Positions 16,472 to 25,846 of a stretch of DNA of 64,000 nucleotides are shown piece after piece (the stretch's first letter is position 1; every line of letters begins with the position of its first letter). The notes under the pieces are model-generated. The model ran no database searches, was not told the origin of the DNA, and saw only the letters and a list, made by a program, of their open reading frames with translations. The stretch is from the NCBI GenBank assembly GCA_020633315.1, contig JACKDV010000001.1:558001-622000 (forward strand). The letters are read 5' to 3'. The DNA is from Myxococcales bacterium (lineage in GTDB: Bacteria > Myxococcota_A > Polyangia > Nannocystales > Nannocystaceae). Position numbers and translations under genes: made by a program.

Positions 16472-18568
16472 ATGACCCGGCGGTCCCGCCCCGGCTCGCG
16501 GCTGGGCCGCTCCCCTCGCGGTGGCGGCCGGGTGGGTCGTGTCGCGCGGAGCCCGGGGGCATGGCTGGGCGCGCTGGGCCTGCTGGTGGTCGCGGGCTGT
16601 GCGGAGCCCTCGCCCCCGCGCCTGGTGGCCCAGCTCGGCTGCAACGTGGAGGACGGCCTCATCGGCACGCTGCGCGTGCAGGCGCGCGGCGACTTCCCGC
16701 CCCGCGGCGGCACCCAGGTGCTGTTCTCCGACGGCGAGCAGACCCTGGCCTGGGGCGGGCTGCCCGTGGATGGGGTGACGGTGGAGGGACTGTTCGGCCA
16801 GACGGTCGAGGCGGTGGGGCGCACCGCTCGCCTGCACGAGGAAGGTGACATTCCCGTGTACTTCGCCCCGGTGGATGGGGTGTGCCCGGTGCAGGGCGAG
16901 GTGGTGCCGCGCACCGACACCCGCGCCGCGGTGGGCCCCGAGGGCGACGTGCTGATCGTGGGGGGACGCGACGCCGAGGGGCGCCTGCTCGACGACGTGA
17001 TCCACCTGCACGACGAGGACGGCCGGGTGCGGCGCCTGCCGGGTGCGCTGCCCCTGGGCAGCGTGGGGCACACGGTGCACCCGCTGGGCGACCATCGCTT
17101 CTTGGTGTTCGGGGGCGCGGGCGGTGGCGATACCGCGCTCGACCAGCTCGTGGTGGTGGACGTGGCCGACGAGCTCAGCCCGGTGGGCGACCCGCGGCCC
17201 ACGGGGGTGTCGCCGAGCGAGGGCCCGGCCCGGGCCTTCCACGCGGCGACCGTGGTGCCGGACGGGCGCATCCTGATCGCGGGCGGCTGCCGGACCCTCG
17301 ACGAGCAGGTGCGCTGCGCAGCGATCGACGGCGACGTGCCCGACGATCCCGATCGGCCCGACGTGCCCGACACCTCGCTGTGGGTGGACGCGCGCAGCCC
17401 CGAGCCGGTGGTGACCGTGGGTCCCGCCCTGGTGGTGCCGCGCTTCGGGGCCGAGCTGCTGCTGGCGCGCGACGGCGTGGCGTTCCTGGTGGGGGGCCGC
17501 GACGCCGAGGGCTCGCCGGTGCACACGGTGGAGCGCCTGCGCCCGGGCACCAGCCGCTTCCGTCGCTACGGCGGAGACCTGCGTCGCGATCTCGACGAGG
17601 ACCTCGAGGTGGTGGGCGCGGCCCTGCACGAGGGCGGGGTGGTGCTGATGGCCCTCGCCGACGGACGGATCCACTGGATCACCGAGACCGAGCGCGACGA
17701 GTACCGGCCGTGGACGAGCTGGTGCGTGGAGGCCGAGGACCCCTGCTTCGGCGATCTGGCCGCGCCCTTCCCCGCGGAGCGCCGCGGGCTGCTGGTGCTG
17801 CCCGGCGAGCGGGTGCTGGCCGACGGCATGGTGCTGCCGGTGTCGGGGATCGGGCGCGCGGGCACGGACGCGCTCGACCTCTTCCGTCCGCGGCTGGGCG
17901 CGCCTGCGCCCCCCGAGGCGCGCGTGGGCTCGGACCCGGTGCTGCTGGCCGACGGCAGCGTGCTGCTGGTGGGCGGTCACGATCCCGACACCGGCCTGCC
18001 CGCGACCCCGCTGACGCTGCGGGTGCGGCCGGACCTCGACGGCGCGGACGAGCGGATTCCCGAGGTCGATCGCGCGGCGCGGGGCAGCCTGGTGGCCCGC
18101 GATCCCGAGCGGGCGGTGCTCGAGGGCGAGACCCTGCGCCTGCTGGCGATCGACGAGACCACGGCCGCGTTCCCCCGCGTGCGGGTGCGGGCCCGGGGCT
18201 TCCGCAGCTCGAGCTTCCGCTTCGAGATCACGGCGCAGGTGACCTCGGGCGAGGTGGTGCCCCACCTGGTGCTTGAGCACGGCGGCGTGGAGACGGTCAG
18301 CGTCTCGCTGGAGCGCAACCGGGTGGTGGAGCACCTGCGGGATCCCCAGGGGGTCGAGCAGACGGTGAGCTGCGGCGGCGTGGGCCTGGACTTCCGCGAG
18401 GCGCAGGTGCTGCGCTTCGACGTGGGCCCCGATGCGATCCTGGTGCGCCAGGGCAGCGAGACCCTGGCGCAGTGCCCGGTGGGCGCGACGCGGATGTGGT
18501 CGGTGGGGCTGGGCGCGGCGGGCTCGGGCGAGATCCTGGTGACGGGGCTGCGGCTCACTCGGGAGTGA
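16472..18568 (+). CDS. Kelch-like beta-propeller lipoprotein
   Basis: A 698-residue surface or periplasmic protein. An Arg-rich n-region precedes the lipobox LLVVAGC (Cys near residue 43). Kelch-type blades are marked by repeated GDVLIVGGRDAEGR, RFLVFGGAGGG, GRILIAGGCR, VAFLVGGRDAEG and GSVLLVGGHDPDTG segments between residues 150 and 510. The last 150 residues are a separate beta-rich module, probably a concanavalin-like domain. It probably binds ligands at the cell surface; the specific role is unknown. Convergent with the HEAT-repeat gene. Confidence 0.8.
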   Translation: MTRRSRPGSRLGRSPRGGGRVGRVARSPGAWLGALGLLVVAGCAEPSPPRLVAQLGCNVEDGLIGTLRVQARGDFPPRGGTQVLFSDGEQTLAWGGLPVDGVTVEGLFGQTVEAVGRTARLHEEGDIPVYFAPVDGVCPVQGEVVPRTDTRAAVGPEGDVLIVGGRDAEGRLLDDVIHLHDEDGRVRRLPGALPLGSVGHTVHPLGDHRFLVFGGAGGGDTALDQLVVVDVADELSPVGDPRPTGVSPSEGPARAFHAATVVPDGRILIAGGCRTLDEQVRCAAIDGDVPDDPDRPDVPDTSLWVDARSPEPVVTVGPALVVPRFGAELLLARDGVAFLVGGRDAEGSPVHTVERLRPGTSRFRRYGGDLRRDLDEDLEVVGAALHEGGVVLMALADGRIHWITETERDEYRPWTSWCVEAEDPCFGDLAAPFPAERRGLLVLPGERVLADGMVLPVSGIGRAGTDALDLFRPRLGAPAPPEARVGSDPVLLADGSVLLVGGHDPDTGLPATPLTLRVRPDLDGADERIPEVDRAARGSLVARDPERAVLEGETLRLLAIDETTAAFPRVRVRARGFRSSSFRFEITAQVTSGEVVPHLVLEHGGVETVSVSLERNRVVEHLRDPQGVEQTVSCGGVGLDFREAQVLRFDVGPDAILVRQGSETLAQCPVGATRMWSVGLGAAGSGEILVTGLRLTRE

Positions 18569-18610
18569 GGCGAGCGGCTCGGTCGCGCGGGCCGAGGGTC
18601 GCGTCGGCGA

Positions 18611-20167
18611 TCACTCGCAGGCCGAGGCGACGTCGCCGTGCAGGGTCCGCAGGCTCTCGCGGGCGGCGTGCCCCGCCTCGTCGGCGCGGGTGGCCGTCTC
18701 GCACAGCACCGCGTCCCCGGCCTCGGTGGGCGCCGGCATGTGCCGCAGCGCGCTGGCCAGGCGCCGGGCGAAGGCGCGGTCGGGGTTGCGGCCCAGCGCG
18801 CGGCCGATGGCCTGGATGCTGGCGTCGTCGCCGAGGCGCGCGAGCTGGCGGGCGGCCTCGGAGCGCAGCTCCATGTCGAGGTCCTCGTCGGCGAGCAGCC
18901 CCTGCAGCCGCTCCGAGTCGCCGCAGCGGCCCAGCGCCTGCACCGACGAGCGGGCCACCGCGCGATCGTCCTCCGACTTGCGCCCGGCGAGGTGGGCCTT
19001 GCGCTCGAGCAGCTTGGCCGTGGTGGGGGCGCAGGGGCCCGCCACCCGCTCGAGCGCGGCCTGGCGGACCTGCGGCCACGGGTTGTCGAGCGCGGGCGCC
19101 AGCCAGCTCTGGTCGTCGGGCAGCGAGGACCAGGCGTAGCCCAGCACGGCCAGCCGCGGGGCATCGCTGGCGAGCAGGCGGTGCCGCTCCACCAGCGGGC
19201 GCACGCGGGCCTCCGGCAGGCCCTGCAGGGCCACCCACGCCAGCAGCTCGCCGCGCTGGGAGTCGCGCTCGGGACCGCTGAGCATGGCCTCGGCCACGCG
19301 CTCCAGCGAGTCGTGGGCCGTCCCCGCCTCGAGCTGGCCCAGGGCCCGCAGCGCCACCACTCGCACCGGGAAGTCCACCGCCGCGTCCTCGGCCAGGGCC
19401 ACCACCCGCGCGATGAAGTCCACGTCGTCCTGCCCCGAGAGCACGCCGCGGAGCTTGAGCAGGGCGGCCACCCGCGGCGCCTCGGCCTGGGCCAGCGCGT
19501 CGTCGGTGGCCACGATCAGCGCCTCCCGGGCGGGGACGTCCCGCGAGGCCCGGCGCTTGAGCGAGCGCTGCAGCTGCTGCCGCAGCGGACGGGCCCCGCG
19601 ACCGACCAGCCCCACCAGCTCGGTCACCCGCTCGACCGGGGTCACGTCGACCAGCGCATCGAGCAGCGACGCGCGCACGGTCAGGGTCAGCTCCTGGTCG
19701 GCGATGAGCTCGGTGAGGATCGGGATCGCGTTGGGGCCCCCGTCGACCAGCAGCGGCAGCCAGTGCTCCACCGCCTTGGCCTCGTCGGTCGGGGTCTGGG
19801 CGCGCTCGAGGCTGCGGCGCAGCTCCTTGGCGAACAGCTCGGCGTGGTCGGGCAGGCCGAGCACCGCGAGCACGTCGAGCAGGCGCTTGCGATCGGTGCT
19901 GGTGGGCGGCGGCACCGTGCTCAGGCGATCGAGGATCGCCTCGGCCGCGAGCACCGGGTGCTCCTCGAGCCGGGCGCGGGCCAGCAGGTACTCCTTGCTG
20001 CTGTCGTTGATCAGGGTGTGGACGTCCAGCGGCGCCTGATCGGCGTAGTCGTCGGGCGCGGGCTCGCCCAGCTCGCTCGCCACGTCGCTCGGCGCGGGCT
20101 CGGGCTCGGCGGGGGCCGAGGCGGGCGAGGGGGCCAGGAGCCGCAGGGCGAGCGCGAGGGCCAGCAT
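18611..20167 (-). CDS. Secreted HEAT-repeat protein
   Basis: A 518-residue protein with a short signal peptide (MLALALALRLLAPSPASA) and an acidic linker. The rest consists of helical HEAT-type repeats of 30-40 residues, clearest at LNPWPQVRQAALERV-like and MELRSEAARQLARLGDDAS segments, with Cys residues near the end. Such solenoids serve as protein-binding scaffolds. Predicted location is periplasmic. GAGG precedes the ATG. No partner is obvious; it faces away from the sigma-factor operon. Confidence 0.7.
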   Translation of the reverse strand: MLALALALRLLAPSPASAPAEPEPAPSDVASELGEPAPDDYADQAPLDVHTLINDSSKEYLLARARLEEHPVLAAEAILDRLSTVPPPTSTDRKRLLDVLAVLGLPDHAELFAKELRRSLERAQTPTDEAKAVEHWLPLLVDGGPNAIPILTELIADQELTLTVRASLLDALVDVTPVERVTELVGLVGRGARPLRQQLQRSLKRRASRDVPAREALIVATDDALAQAEAPRVAALLKLRGVLSGQDDVDFIARVVALAEDAAVDFPVRVVALRALGQLEAGTAHDSLERVAEAMLSGPERDSQRGELLAWVALQGLPEARVRPLVERHRLLASDAPRLAVLGYAWSSLPDDQSWLAPALDNPWPQVRQAALERVAGPCAPTTAKLLERKAHLAGRKSEDDRAVARSSVQALGRCGDSERLQGLLADEDLDMELRSEAARQLARLGDDASIQAIGRALGRNPDRAFARRLASALRHMPAPTEAGDAVLCETATRADEAGHAARESLRTLHGDVASACE

Positions 20168-20283
20168 CCTCGCCAGGGTGCCACAAGGTTTGGCGGCTGA
20201 CGCGCAATCTCATCGGGGACCGCGATCGAAAAAAAGCCCGGGGGAGGGGAACATCGATCATCGAGCCTCCGAGCAAGCCCCCC

Positions 20284-20886
20284 GTGCACCTCGTGGCGAT
20301 GCCGACCGCCGCCGAGCCCTCGCCCCCGCGGGAGCTCGATGGCGCCACGTTGGCGGCCGCCCAGCGAGGCGAGCGCTGGGCGTGGCGGGTGCTGGTGGAG
20401 ACCTACCAGGGCCGGGTGCACGCGCTGGCCTTCCGCATGCTGGCGGGGGCGGGGCGCTGCGGCCTGGCCGAGGATCTGGTGCAGGACGCGTTCGTGCGCG
20501 TGTTCGGGGCGCTGCCCCGCTTCGATGCCGCCGGGCCCGCGCGCCTGAGCACCTGGATCCTGGGGATCAGCGCCCGGGCCGTGGTCGACGAATTGCGGCG
20601 GCGACGGCCCCCCGAGGCGCCGCTTTGCCTGGTGGAGGAGCGCCCCGCCGCGGGCGAGCGGCCCGACGAGCGCAGCGAGCGGGCCAGCACCGGCCGCGCC
20701 ATCGCGAGGGCCGTGGGCACCCTCTCGCCCGAGGTCCGCGCCGCGTTCGTGCTGCGGGCCTATCACGAGCTGAGCTACCTCGAGATCGCGCGCGAGCTCG
20801 AGATCGAGGTGGGCACGGTGAAGTCCCGCCTGTGGCGGGCCAAGGACGCCCTTCGAGCCCACCTGCACCTGGAGGAGGAGGCGTAG
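20284..20886 (+). CDS. ECF-type RNA polymerase sigma factor
   Basis: A 200-residue sigma70-family factor. Region 2 covers residues 25-95 (VETYQGRVHALAFRML, EDLVQDAFVRVF, LSTWILGISARAVVDE), and region 4 residues 140-195 (LSPEVRAAFVLRAYHELSYLEIA, VGTVKSRLWRAKDALR). GTG at 20284 is the first start; ATG at 20299 is equally plausible and would shorten it by five residues. The next gene begins 3 bp after the stop behind a GGAGGAGG site, so the pair is co-translated. Confidence 0.9.
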   Translation: MHLVAMPTAAEPSPPRELDGATLAAAQRGERWAWRVLVETYQGRVHALAFRMLAGAGRCGLAEDLVQDAFVRVFGALPRFDAAGPARLSTWILGISARAVVDELRRRRPPEAPLCLVEERPAAGERPDERSERASTGRAIARAVGTLSPEVRAAFVLRAYHELSYLEIARELEIEVGTVKSRLWRAKDALRAHLHLEEEA

Positions 20887-20888
20887 CC

Positions 20889-22058
20889 ATGACCGGCTCC
20901 GACCCCGAGACCCACGACGACGACCCGATGCTGCCCGAGCGCCACGTGCTCGAGGCCTGGGAGGTACCGATGACCTCGCCCGAGCTGACCGACCGGATCA
21001 TGAGCCGCCTCGACGAGCTGCCCGCCCGCCCGACCATCTCCTCCCCCATGAGCGCCACCGCATCCTCCTGGTCCGCGGGAGGGCTGGGCTGGGTGGTGGT
21101 GGCGGTGGGCATGGTGGCCGCGGCCGCGCTGGTGCTGACCCTGGTGCGTCCCGGGGCGAGCGAGGCTCCCGGCGAAGGGCCGCCGCCCGCCGCCGTCACC
21201 CAGGCGCCGCTGGCCACGGAGGCCCGGCCCTCCGTCGCCGTGCCCAGCCTGGTGGTGCGCACCGAGCCCGCCGATGCGCAGGTGCGGATCGACGGGATCC
21301 CGGTGGTGGGCCCCTCGCCGTTCACCATCGCGGGGCTGAGCGACGGGGCGCATCGCCTCGAGGTGGCGCGCGAGGGCTACCTGCCGGTGGAGCGCACGGT
21401 GGAGGGGGGCGTGGGCATGGAGCTGCCCGTCGAGCTGCCGCGGCGCGACGTGGTGCTGGCGATCATCGTCGATCCGCCCGAGGCCTCGGTGCGGCTGTGG
21501 TCGGGCGACGAGCACGGCGTGGAGATCGGCCACGACGGTGATCGCTACGCGCTGCGCCGCAGCGCCGGGGTGAGCTACGAGGTGGAGGCCTCGGCCCCCG
21601 GCTATCTGCCGCGACGGATCCCGCTGGCGCTGTCGGGCGCCGCCGATCAGGAGGTACGGCTGAGCCTGGTGCTCGACCCCGAGGCCGCCGAGGCCGACCG
21701 GCCGGCGCGCTCGGGCGGGAGCTCGCGCCGCGATCGCTCGCCGATGCCCGAGCTCAAGAACCCCTTCCGCTCGCGCCGCGACGAGGGGCCGAGCTCCCCC
21801 GAGCTGCTCGATCCCTTCTCGTCCAAGGACGATCGCAGCAAGGTCGAGCCCGCGCGGCTCAACATCGGCACCGCGTCCGGCGATCCGCCCGCCCGGGTCA
21901 GCATCGACGGCGTGGCCAAGGGCATGACCCCGCTGGTGGCCCTCAAGGTCGCGCCGGGCCGCCATCGCGTGGAGTTCGAGTTCTCCGACGGCCACGTGGA
22001 GACGGTGACCGTCGAGGTGAAGGCGGGCGAGCGCAAGGTGGTCCGCAACCGCGAGTGA
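20889..22058 (+). CDS. Single-pass membrane protein with PEGA domains, probable sigma-factor partner
   Basis: A 389-residue protein encoded immediately after the ECF sigma factor. A cytoplasmic segment of about 60 residues (TSPELTDRIMSRLDEL) is followed by one TM (GWVVVAVGMVAAAALVLTLV). The extracytoplasmic part has at least three PEGA-like modules: VRIDGIPVVGPSPFTIAG, a second near VVLAIIVDPPEASVRL, and a last one VSIDGVAKGMTPLVAL. Position and topology fit an anti-sigma factor sensing the envelope, but no zinc-binding HxxxCxxC motif is present. The strong RBS lies within the end of the sigma gene. Confidence 0.75.
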   Translation: MTGSDPETHDDDPMLPERHVLEAWEVPMTSPELTDRIMSRLDELPARPTISSPMSATASSWSAGGLGWVVVAVGMVAAAALVLTLVRPGASEAPGEGPPPAAVTQAPLATEARPSVAVPSLVVRTEPADAQVRIDGIPVVGPSPFTIAGLSDGAHRLEVAREGYLPVERTVEGGVGMELPVELPRRDVVLAIIVDPPEASVRLWSGDEHGVEIGHDGDRYALRRSAGVSYEVEASAPGYLPRRIPLALSGAADQEVRLSLVLDPEAAEADRPARSGGSSRRDRSPMPELKNPFRSRRDEGPSSPELLDPFSSKDDRSKVEPARLNIGTASGDPPARVSIDGVAKGMTPLVALKVAPGRHRVEFEFSDGHVETVTVEVKAGERKVVRNRE

Positions 22059-22116
22059 GGGCTGCGGTCGCGCGGGTTGCCGGGGCGGCCGGCGCCCCGC
22101 ATGATCCCGCCCAGCC

Positions 22117-23205
22117 ATGACCGAGACCGCCTCCGCTGCCGATGCCCCCGCCATGCGCTCCGGCCTGGCCGACGTGGCCGCGGGGCGCTCGCTGGGCCGC
22201 GAGGCCATCGAGGCGATCTTCGACGAGATCATGAGCGGCGCCTGCGAGCCCGCGCAGATCGGCGCGCTGCTGATGGGCCTGGCCATCCGCGGCGAGACCC
22301 CCGAGCAGATCGCCGGGGCCGCGGCCGCGATGCGCCGGGCCGTGCGGCGCATCGACACGCGGCACCCCGAGCTGCTCGACACCTGCGGCACCGGGGGCAG
22401 CGGGATCCCGCGGCGCAACGTCTCCACCGCGGTGGCGCTGGCGGTGGCCGCCTGCGGGGTGCCGGTGGCCAAGCACGGCAACCGGGCCGCGAGCAGCCGC
22501 AGCGGCAGCGCCGACGTGCTCGAGGCCCTCGGCGTCAACGTGGAGGCCAGCCCCGCCCAGGTGCGTCGCTGTCTCGACGAGGTGGGCGTGGGCTTCTTGT
22601 TCGCCCCGCGCCTGCACCCCGCCATGCGCCATGCCATGGGCCCGCGCCGCGCCCTGGGCGTGCGCACCCTGTTCAACCTGCTGGGCCCGCTCACCAACCC
22701 GGCCGGCGCCACCCGACAGCTGCTGGGCGTGTTCGATCCCCGGCGCTGCGAGGACGTGGCCGGGGCCCTGGGGGCGCTGGGCAGCCGGCGGGTGCTGGTG
22801 GTGCACGGCTTTCGCGAGGGGATCGCGGCCGCCCCCGACTCGCCCCCCGGGATCGACGACCTCAGCCCCGAGGGAGAGTCGCTGGTGGTGCAGTGGCACG
22901 AGGGCGCGCTGCGGCGCCACGTGCTGCGCCCCGAGGACGCCGGCCTGCCCCGGACCCCGCTCGAGGGCGTCGCGGGGGGATCGCCGGCCGACAACGCCGA
23001 GGCCCTGCGGCGGCTGCTGGCGGGCGAGGCCTCGCCCTATCGCATCGCCGTGCAGTACAGCGGGGCGCTGGCCCTGGTGGCCGCGGGGAGGGGAGATCTT
23101 CCCGACCTGCCGCGCCTGGCCCAGACCATCGGGGCGGTGATCGACCGCGGCGAGGCACGCCGGGTGCTCGACGAGCTCGTCCGGGTGAGCCACGAAGGGG
23201 CCTGA
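22117..23205 (+). CDS. trpD: Anthranilate phosphoribosyltransferase
   Basis: A 362-residue TrpD, transferring the phosphoribosyl group of PRPP to anthranilate. The PRPP loop DTCGTGGSG, KHGNRAASSRSGSADVLE and GPRRALGVRTLFNLLGPL TNP are classic family motifs. First of the trp genes in this block; trpE and trpG are not in the window. Confidence 0.96.
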   Translation: MTETASAADAPAMRSGLADVAAGRSLGREAIEAIFDEIMSGACEPAQIGALLMGLAIRGETPEQIAGAAAAMRRAVRRIDTRHPELLDTCGTGGSGIPRRNVSTAVALAVAACGVPVAKHGNRAASSRSGSADVLEALGVNVEASPAQVRRCLDEVGVGFLFAPRLHPAMRHAMGPRRALGVRTLFNLLGPLTNPAGATRQLLGVFDPRRCEDVAGALGALGSRRVLVVHGFREGIAAAPDSPPGIDDLSPEGESLVVQWHEGALRRHVLRPEDAGLPRTPLEGVAGGSPADNAEALRRLLAGEASPYRIAVQYSGALALVAAGRGDLPDLPRLAQTIGAVIDRGEARRVLDELVRVSHEGA

Positions 23206-23268
23206 GCCGACCGCCCTCCCAGCGCGCGCGCTCGGTTTCGGCTACGCTTGGCCGCGGTTTCCCCCGCC

Positions 23269-24078
23269 ATGAGCGAGCAGACCTCCCACCTCGACCGGAT
23301 CCTGGCGGCCAAGCGGGCCCAGCTCGCGCAGCATCGCCGCGACCGCCTCACCGATCGACGCATCGAGGATGCGCTGGCCGGCCTGGCGCCCCCGCGGGAC
23401 TTCGTGACCGCGCTCCACACCGGCCCCGCGCCGCGGGTGATCGCCGAGTTCAAGCGGGCCTCGCCCTCCAAGGGGGTGATTCGCGAGGGCGCCTCGGTCG
23501 GCGAGATCGTGGCCGGCTATGCCGCGGCCGGGGCCGCGGCGGTCAGCGTGCTCACCGACTCGCACTTCCAGGGCTCGCTCGAGGACCTGGGCCGCGCCCG
23601 CGAGGTGTGCCCGGTGCCGATCCTCTGCAAGGACTTCATCCTCGAGCGCAGCCAGATCGTCGACGCGCGCCGGGCCGGGGCCGACGCCGTGCTGCTCATC
23701 GTGGCCGCCCTGCCGCCGCCCACCCTGCAGCAGCTCATCGACTTCGCCCAGAGCATCGAGCTGCAGGTGCTGTGCGAGGCCCACGACGCATTCGAGGTGG
23801 ATCGGGCCATGAGCGCCGGCGCCACGATCGTGGGGGTCAACGCCCGGGACCTCCGCAGCTTCGAGGTCGATCCCGACCTGCCCCTGCAGCTTCGCGACCT
23901 GGTGCCCCGCGGCGGTCGCTTCACCTACGTGGCCGAGAGCGGCGTGCAGACGGTCGAGGATCTGCGGAGGCTCCGACACGCCGAGGTCGACGCGGCGCTC
24001 GTCGGCACCGCGCTGATGCAGGCCCACGATCCCGCCGCCGCCCTGCGCGAGCTGATCGACGGCCTGGTCGCTCCGTAG
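23269..24078 (+). CDS. trpC: Indole-3-glycerol-phosphate synthase
   Basis: A 269-residue TIM-barrel enzyme forming the indole ring. Visible motifs are the N-terminal helix DRILAAKRAQL, VIAEFKRASPSKGVI with the catalytic Lys, LCKDFILERSQI, VGVNARDLRSFEVD and VAESGVQT. The ATG is preceded by a 63-bp gap containing TACGCT, which may be a -10 element about 20 bp upstream. A standalone trpC: trpF is a separate gene after an intervening usp. Confidence 0.96.
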   Translation: MSEQTSHLDRILAAKRAQLAQHRRDRLTDRRIEDALAGLAPPRDFVTALHTGPAPRVIAEFKRASPSKGVIREGASVGEIVAGYAAAGAAAVSVLTDSHFQGSLEDLGRAREVCPVPILCKDFILERSQIVDARRAGADAVLLIVAALPPPTLQQLIDFAQSIELQVLCEAHDAFEVDRAMSAGATIVGVNARDLRSFEVDPDLPLQLRDLVPRGGRFTYVAESGVQTVEDLRRLRHAEVDAALVGTALMQAHDPAAALRELIDGLVAP

Positions 24079-24156
24079 AACCGCCGTTTTCCGGGCGCGA
24101 CGGGGCCGTGCAAGCTTTGCCGCCCAGCCCGGTGGCGGTCTCGCCCGGCGGCGCGC

Positions 24157-24162
24157 TAGCGT
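24157..24162 (+). promoter_or_regulatory. -10-like element TAGCGT before the usp gene
   Basis: TAGCGT ends 9 bp before the ATG at 24172. The same hexamer occurs just before two other start codons (40394 minus and 40532 plus). Confidence 0.45.
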
Positions 24163-24171
24163 CCCCGCTCG

Positions 24172-25047
24172 ATGAGCGAGCCGAGCCAGGACGAGATCAG
24201 GTGGATGGTGGGCGTGGATGCCCGCGAGCTCAGCCGCGGCGCGATCGCCTACGCGCGCTGGCTGGCCGGGGGTCGCTTCCACCGGGTCTACGGCGCGCAC
24301 GTGGTGGAGTGGGTGCCCCATGTGCACGAGCGCTACGGCGAGGTGGGCCGCGAGCAGGTGAGGGCGATGGCCACCAAGGTGCTCGAGCCGCTCGACGCCG
24401 ATCCGCGCTTCGAGGAGCTGGGGGCCGTGCTCGCCACCGGGGCCGAGGACGGGCTGGTGGAGGCGGTGCAGGCCAAGCACGCGCATGCGCTGGTGATCGG
24501 CCGCCGGGCGCCCCGTGACGGCGGCGTGGTGATCCGCCTGGGTCGTGTGGCACGAAGGCTGGTGCGCCGGCTCCCCGTGCCGGTGGTGGTGGTGCCCCCC
24601 GATCTCGAGCCCGACCAGATCGGCGACGGCCCCGTGGTGCTCGGCGTGGACCTCACCGAGAGCTGCGGCGTGGCGGCGGCCTGGGCCGCGCGCGTCGCCG
24701 CCGACATGCGCCGCTCGCTGGTGCTGGTGCACGCGATCCACCTGCCCGACGACGGGCCCTACCTGCCCTCGGACATGTGGGAGCACTCGGTCGCGGTGGA
24801 GCGCGAGCACGGGGCCGAGGCCTTCCGGGCGTGGGCCGATCGCCACGGCGTGGGGGCGACCGAGCAGGTGCTGCTCGAGGGGCCGCCGGTGCAGGTGCTG
24901 CCGCGGCTGGCCCAGGAGCGCCGCGCCTGCCTGCTGGTGACCGGATCGCGCGAGCTGGGCGGCATGGAGCGGCTGTTCTTGTCGTCGCTGGGCACCGAGC
25001 TGGCCGCCACCGCGCCGCTGCCCGTGGCCATCGTCCCGCCGAGCTGA
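24172..25047 (+). CDS. Tandem universal stress protein
   Basis: A 291-residue protein made of two Usp domains (about residues 8-140 and 150-290). The first ends in HALVIGRRAPRDGG...RLVRRLPVPVVVV, the second in LLVTGSRELGGMERLFLSSLGTELAATAPLPVAIV, which resembles the ATP-binding G-2x-G-9x-G pattern of ATP-binding Usp proteins. It sits between trpC and trpF and appears to have its own start signal, so it interrupts the trp block. Its role there is unknown. Confidence 0.88.
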   Translation: MSEPSQDEIRWMVGVDARELSRGAIAYARWLAGGRFHRVYGAHVVEWVPHVHERYGEVGREQVRAMATKVLEPLDADPRFEELGAVLATGAEDGLVEAVQAKHAHALVIGRRAPRDGGVVIRLGRVARRLVRRLPVPVVVVPPDLEPDQIGDGPVVLGVDLTESCGVAAAWAARVAADMRRSLVLVHAIHLPDDGPYLPSDMWEHSVAVEREHGAEAFRAWADRHGVGATEQVLLEGPPVQVLPRLAQERRACLLVTGSRELGGMERLFLSSLGTELAATAPLPVAIVPPS

Positions 25048-25176
25048 AGGCAGCTACTCGAAGCCGAGCAGGGGGGCGTTGTCGCGGATCCAGTGCTCCG
25101 CCATGGTCCAGAAGCGACGGAGGTATCGTGACGAGTCGGGGTGCGTACCACGAAGCGGCATCGGCCCAACATGGCC

Positions 25177-25182
25177 TAGACT
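25177..25182 (+). promoter_or_regulatory. -10-like element TAGACT before trpF
   Basis: TAGACT ends 7 bp before the trpF ATG at 25190 and no Shine-Dalgarno is present, so trpFBA probably has its own start point, separate from trpDC. Confidence 0.45.
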
Positions 25183-25189
25183 CCCCCGA

Positions 25190-25846
25190 ATGGCCGTCGT
25201 GGCCCGGGCCCGGCTCAAGATCTGCGGAGTGACCCACCCCGATGACGTCGACGCCTGTCGCGAGCACGGGGTGGATGCGATCGGGCTCAACCTGTGGCCG
25301 GGATCCAAGCGGGCGGTGACCCTCGAGCACGCGCGCTCGCTGGCCGAGCACGCGCGCGCGGGCGGGGGCGGGCCGTCGGTGGTCGGGGTCTTCGTCGATC
25401 CCACCCTCGACGAGCTGCGTCGCGCCGCGCAGGCGCTGGGCCTCGATGCGATCCAGCTCCACGGCGACGCGAGCCCCGAGCCCTACGCCGCGCTGGGCTG
25501 GCCGTGGCTGTGGGTGGTGCGGGGGACCCCCTCGCTGGCGTCGCTGCGCGTGCCCGCGCCGACGCCGGCGTGGATCCTGCTCGACGCCAACGTGCCCGGC
25601 TTCGGTGGGCGCGGCGTGACCACCGACTGGGCGTGGGCGGCCGCGGCGGTTCGGCACCTGGCCCCCGCGGCGGTGTGGCTGGCGGGCGGCATCACCCCGA
25701 GCAACGCCGCGGCGGCGCTGGCCCAGGTGCGCCCGGCCGGGCTCGACGTGGCCAGCGGGGCCGAGCGCGAGGGGGAGCCCCGGCGCAAGGATCCGGCCAA
25801 GATTGCGGCCCTGGCCGCGATTTGCAACAACCCCCCGGCACCATGA
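25190..25846 (+). CDS. trpF: Phosphoribosylanthranilate isomerase
   Basis: A 218-residue TIM-barrel isomerase. It opens with the family signature [12 protein letters not shown] and contains [40 protein letters not shown] and LAGGITPSN. The ATG at 25190 is chosen because the conserved KICG motif follows within ten residues. TGA overlaps the ATG of trpB. Confidence 0.95.
   Translation: MAVVARARLKICGVTHPDDVDACREHGVDAIGLNLWPGSKRAVTLEHARSLAEHARAGGGGPSVVGVFVDPTLDELRRAAQALGLDAIQLHGDASPEPYAALGWPWLWVVRGTPSLASLRVPAPTPAWILLDANVPGFGGRGVTTDWAWAAAAVRHLAPAAVWLAGGITPSNAAAALAQVRPAGLDVASGAEREGEPRRKDPAKIAALAAICNNPPAP

Noticed and set aside
22059..22116. trp attenuator or leader peptide before trpD
   Set aside because: No Trp-rich short frame and no alternative hairpins were found in the 58-bp gap.
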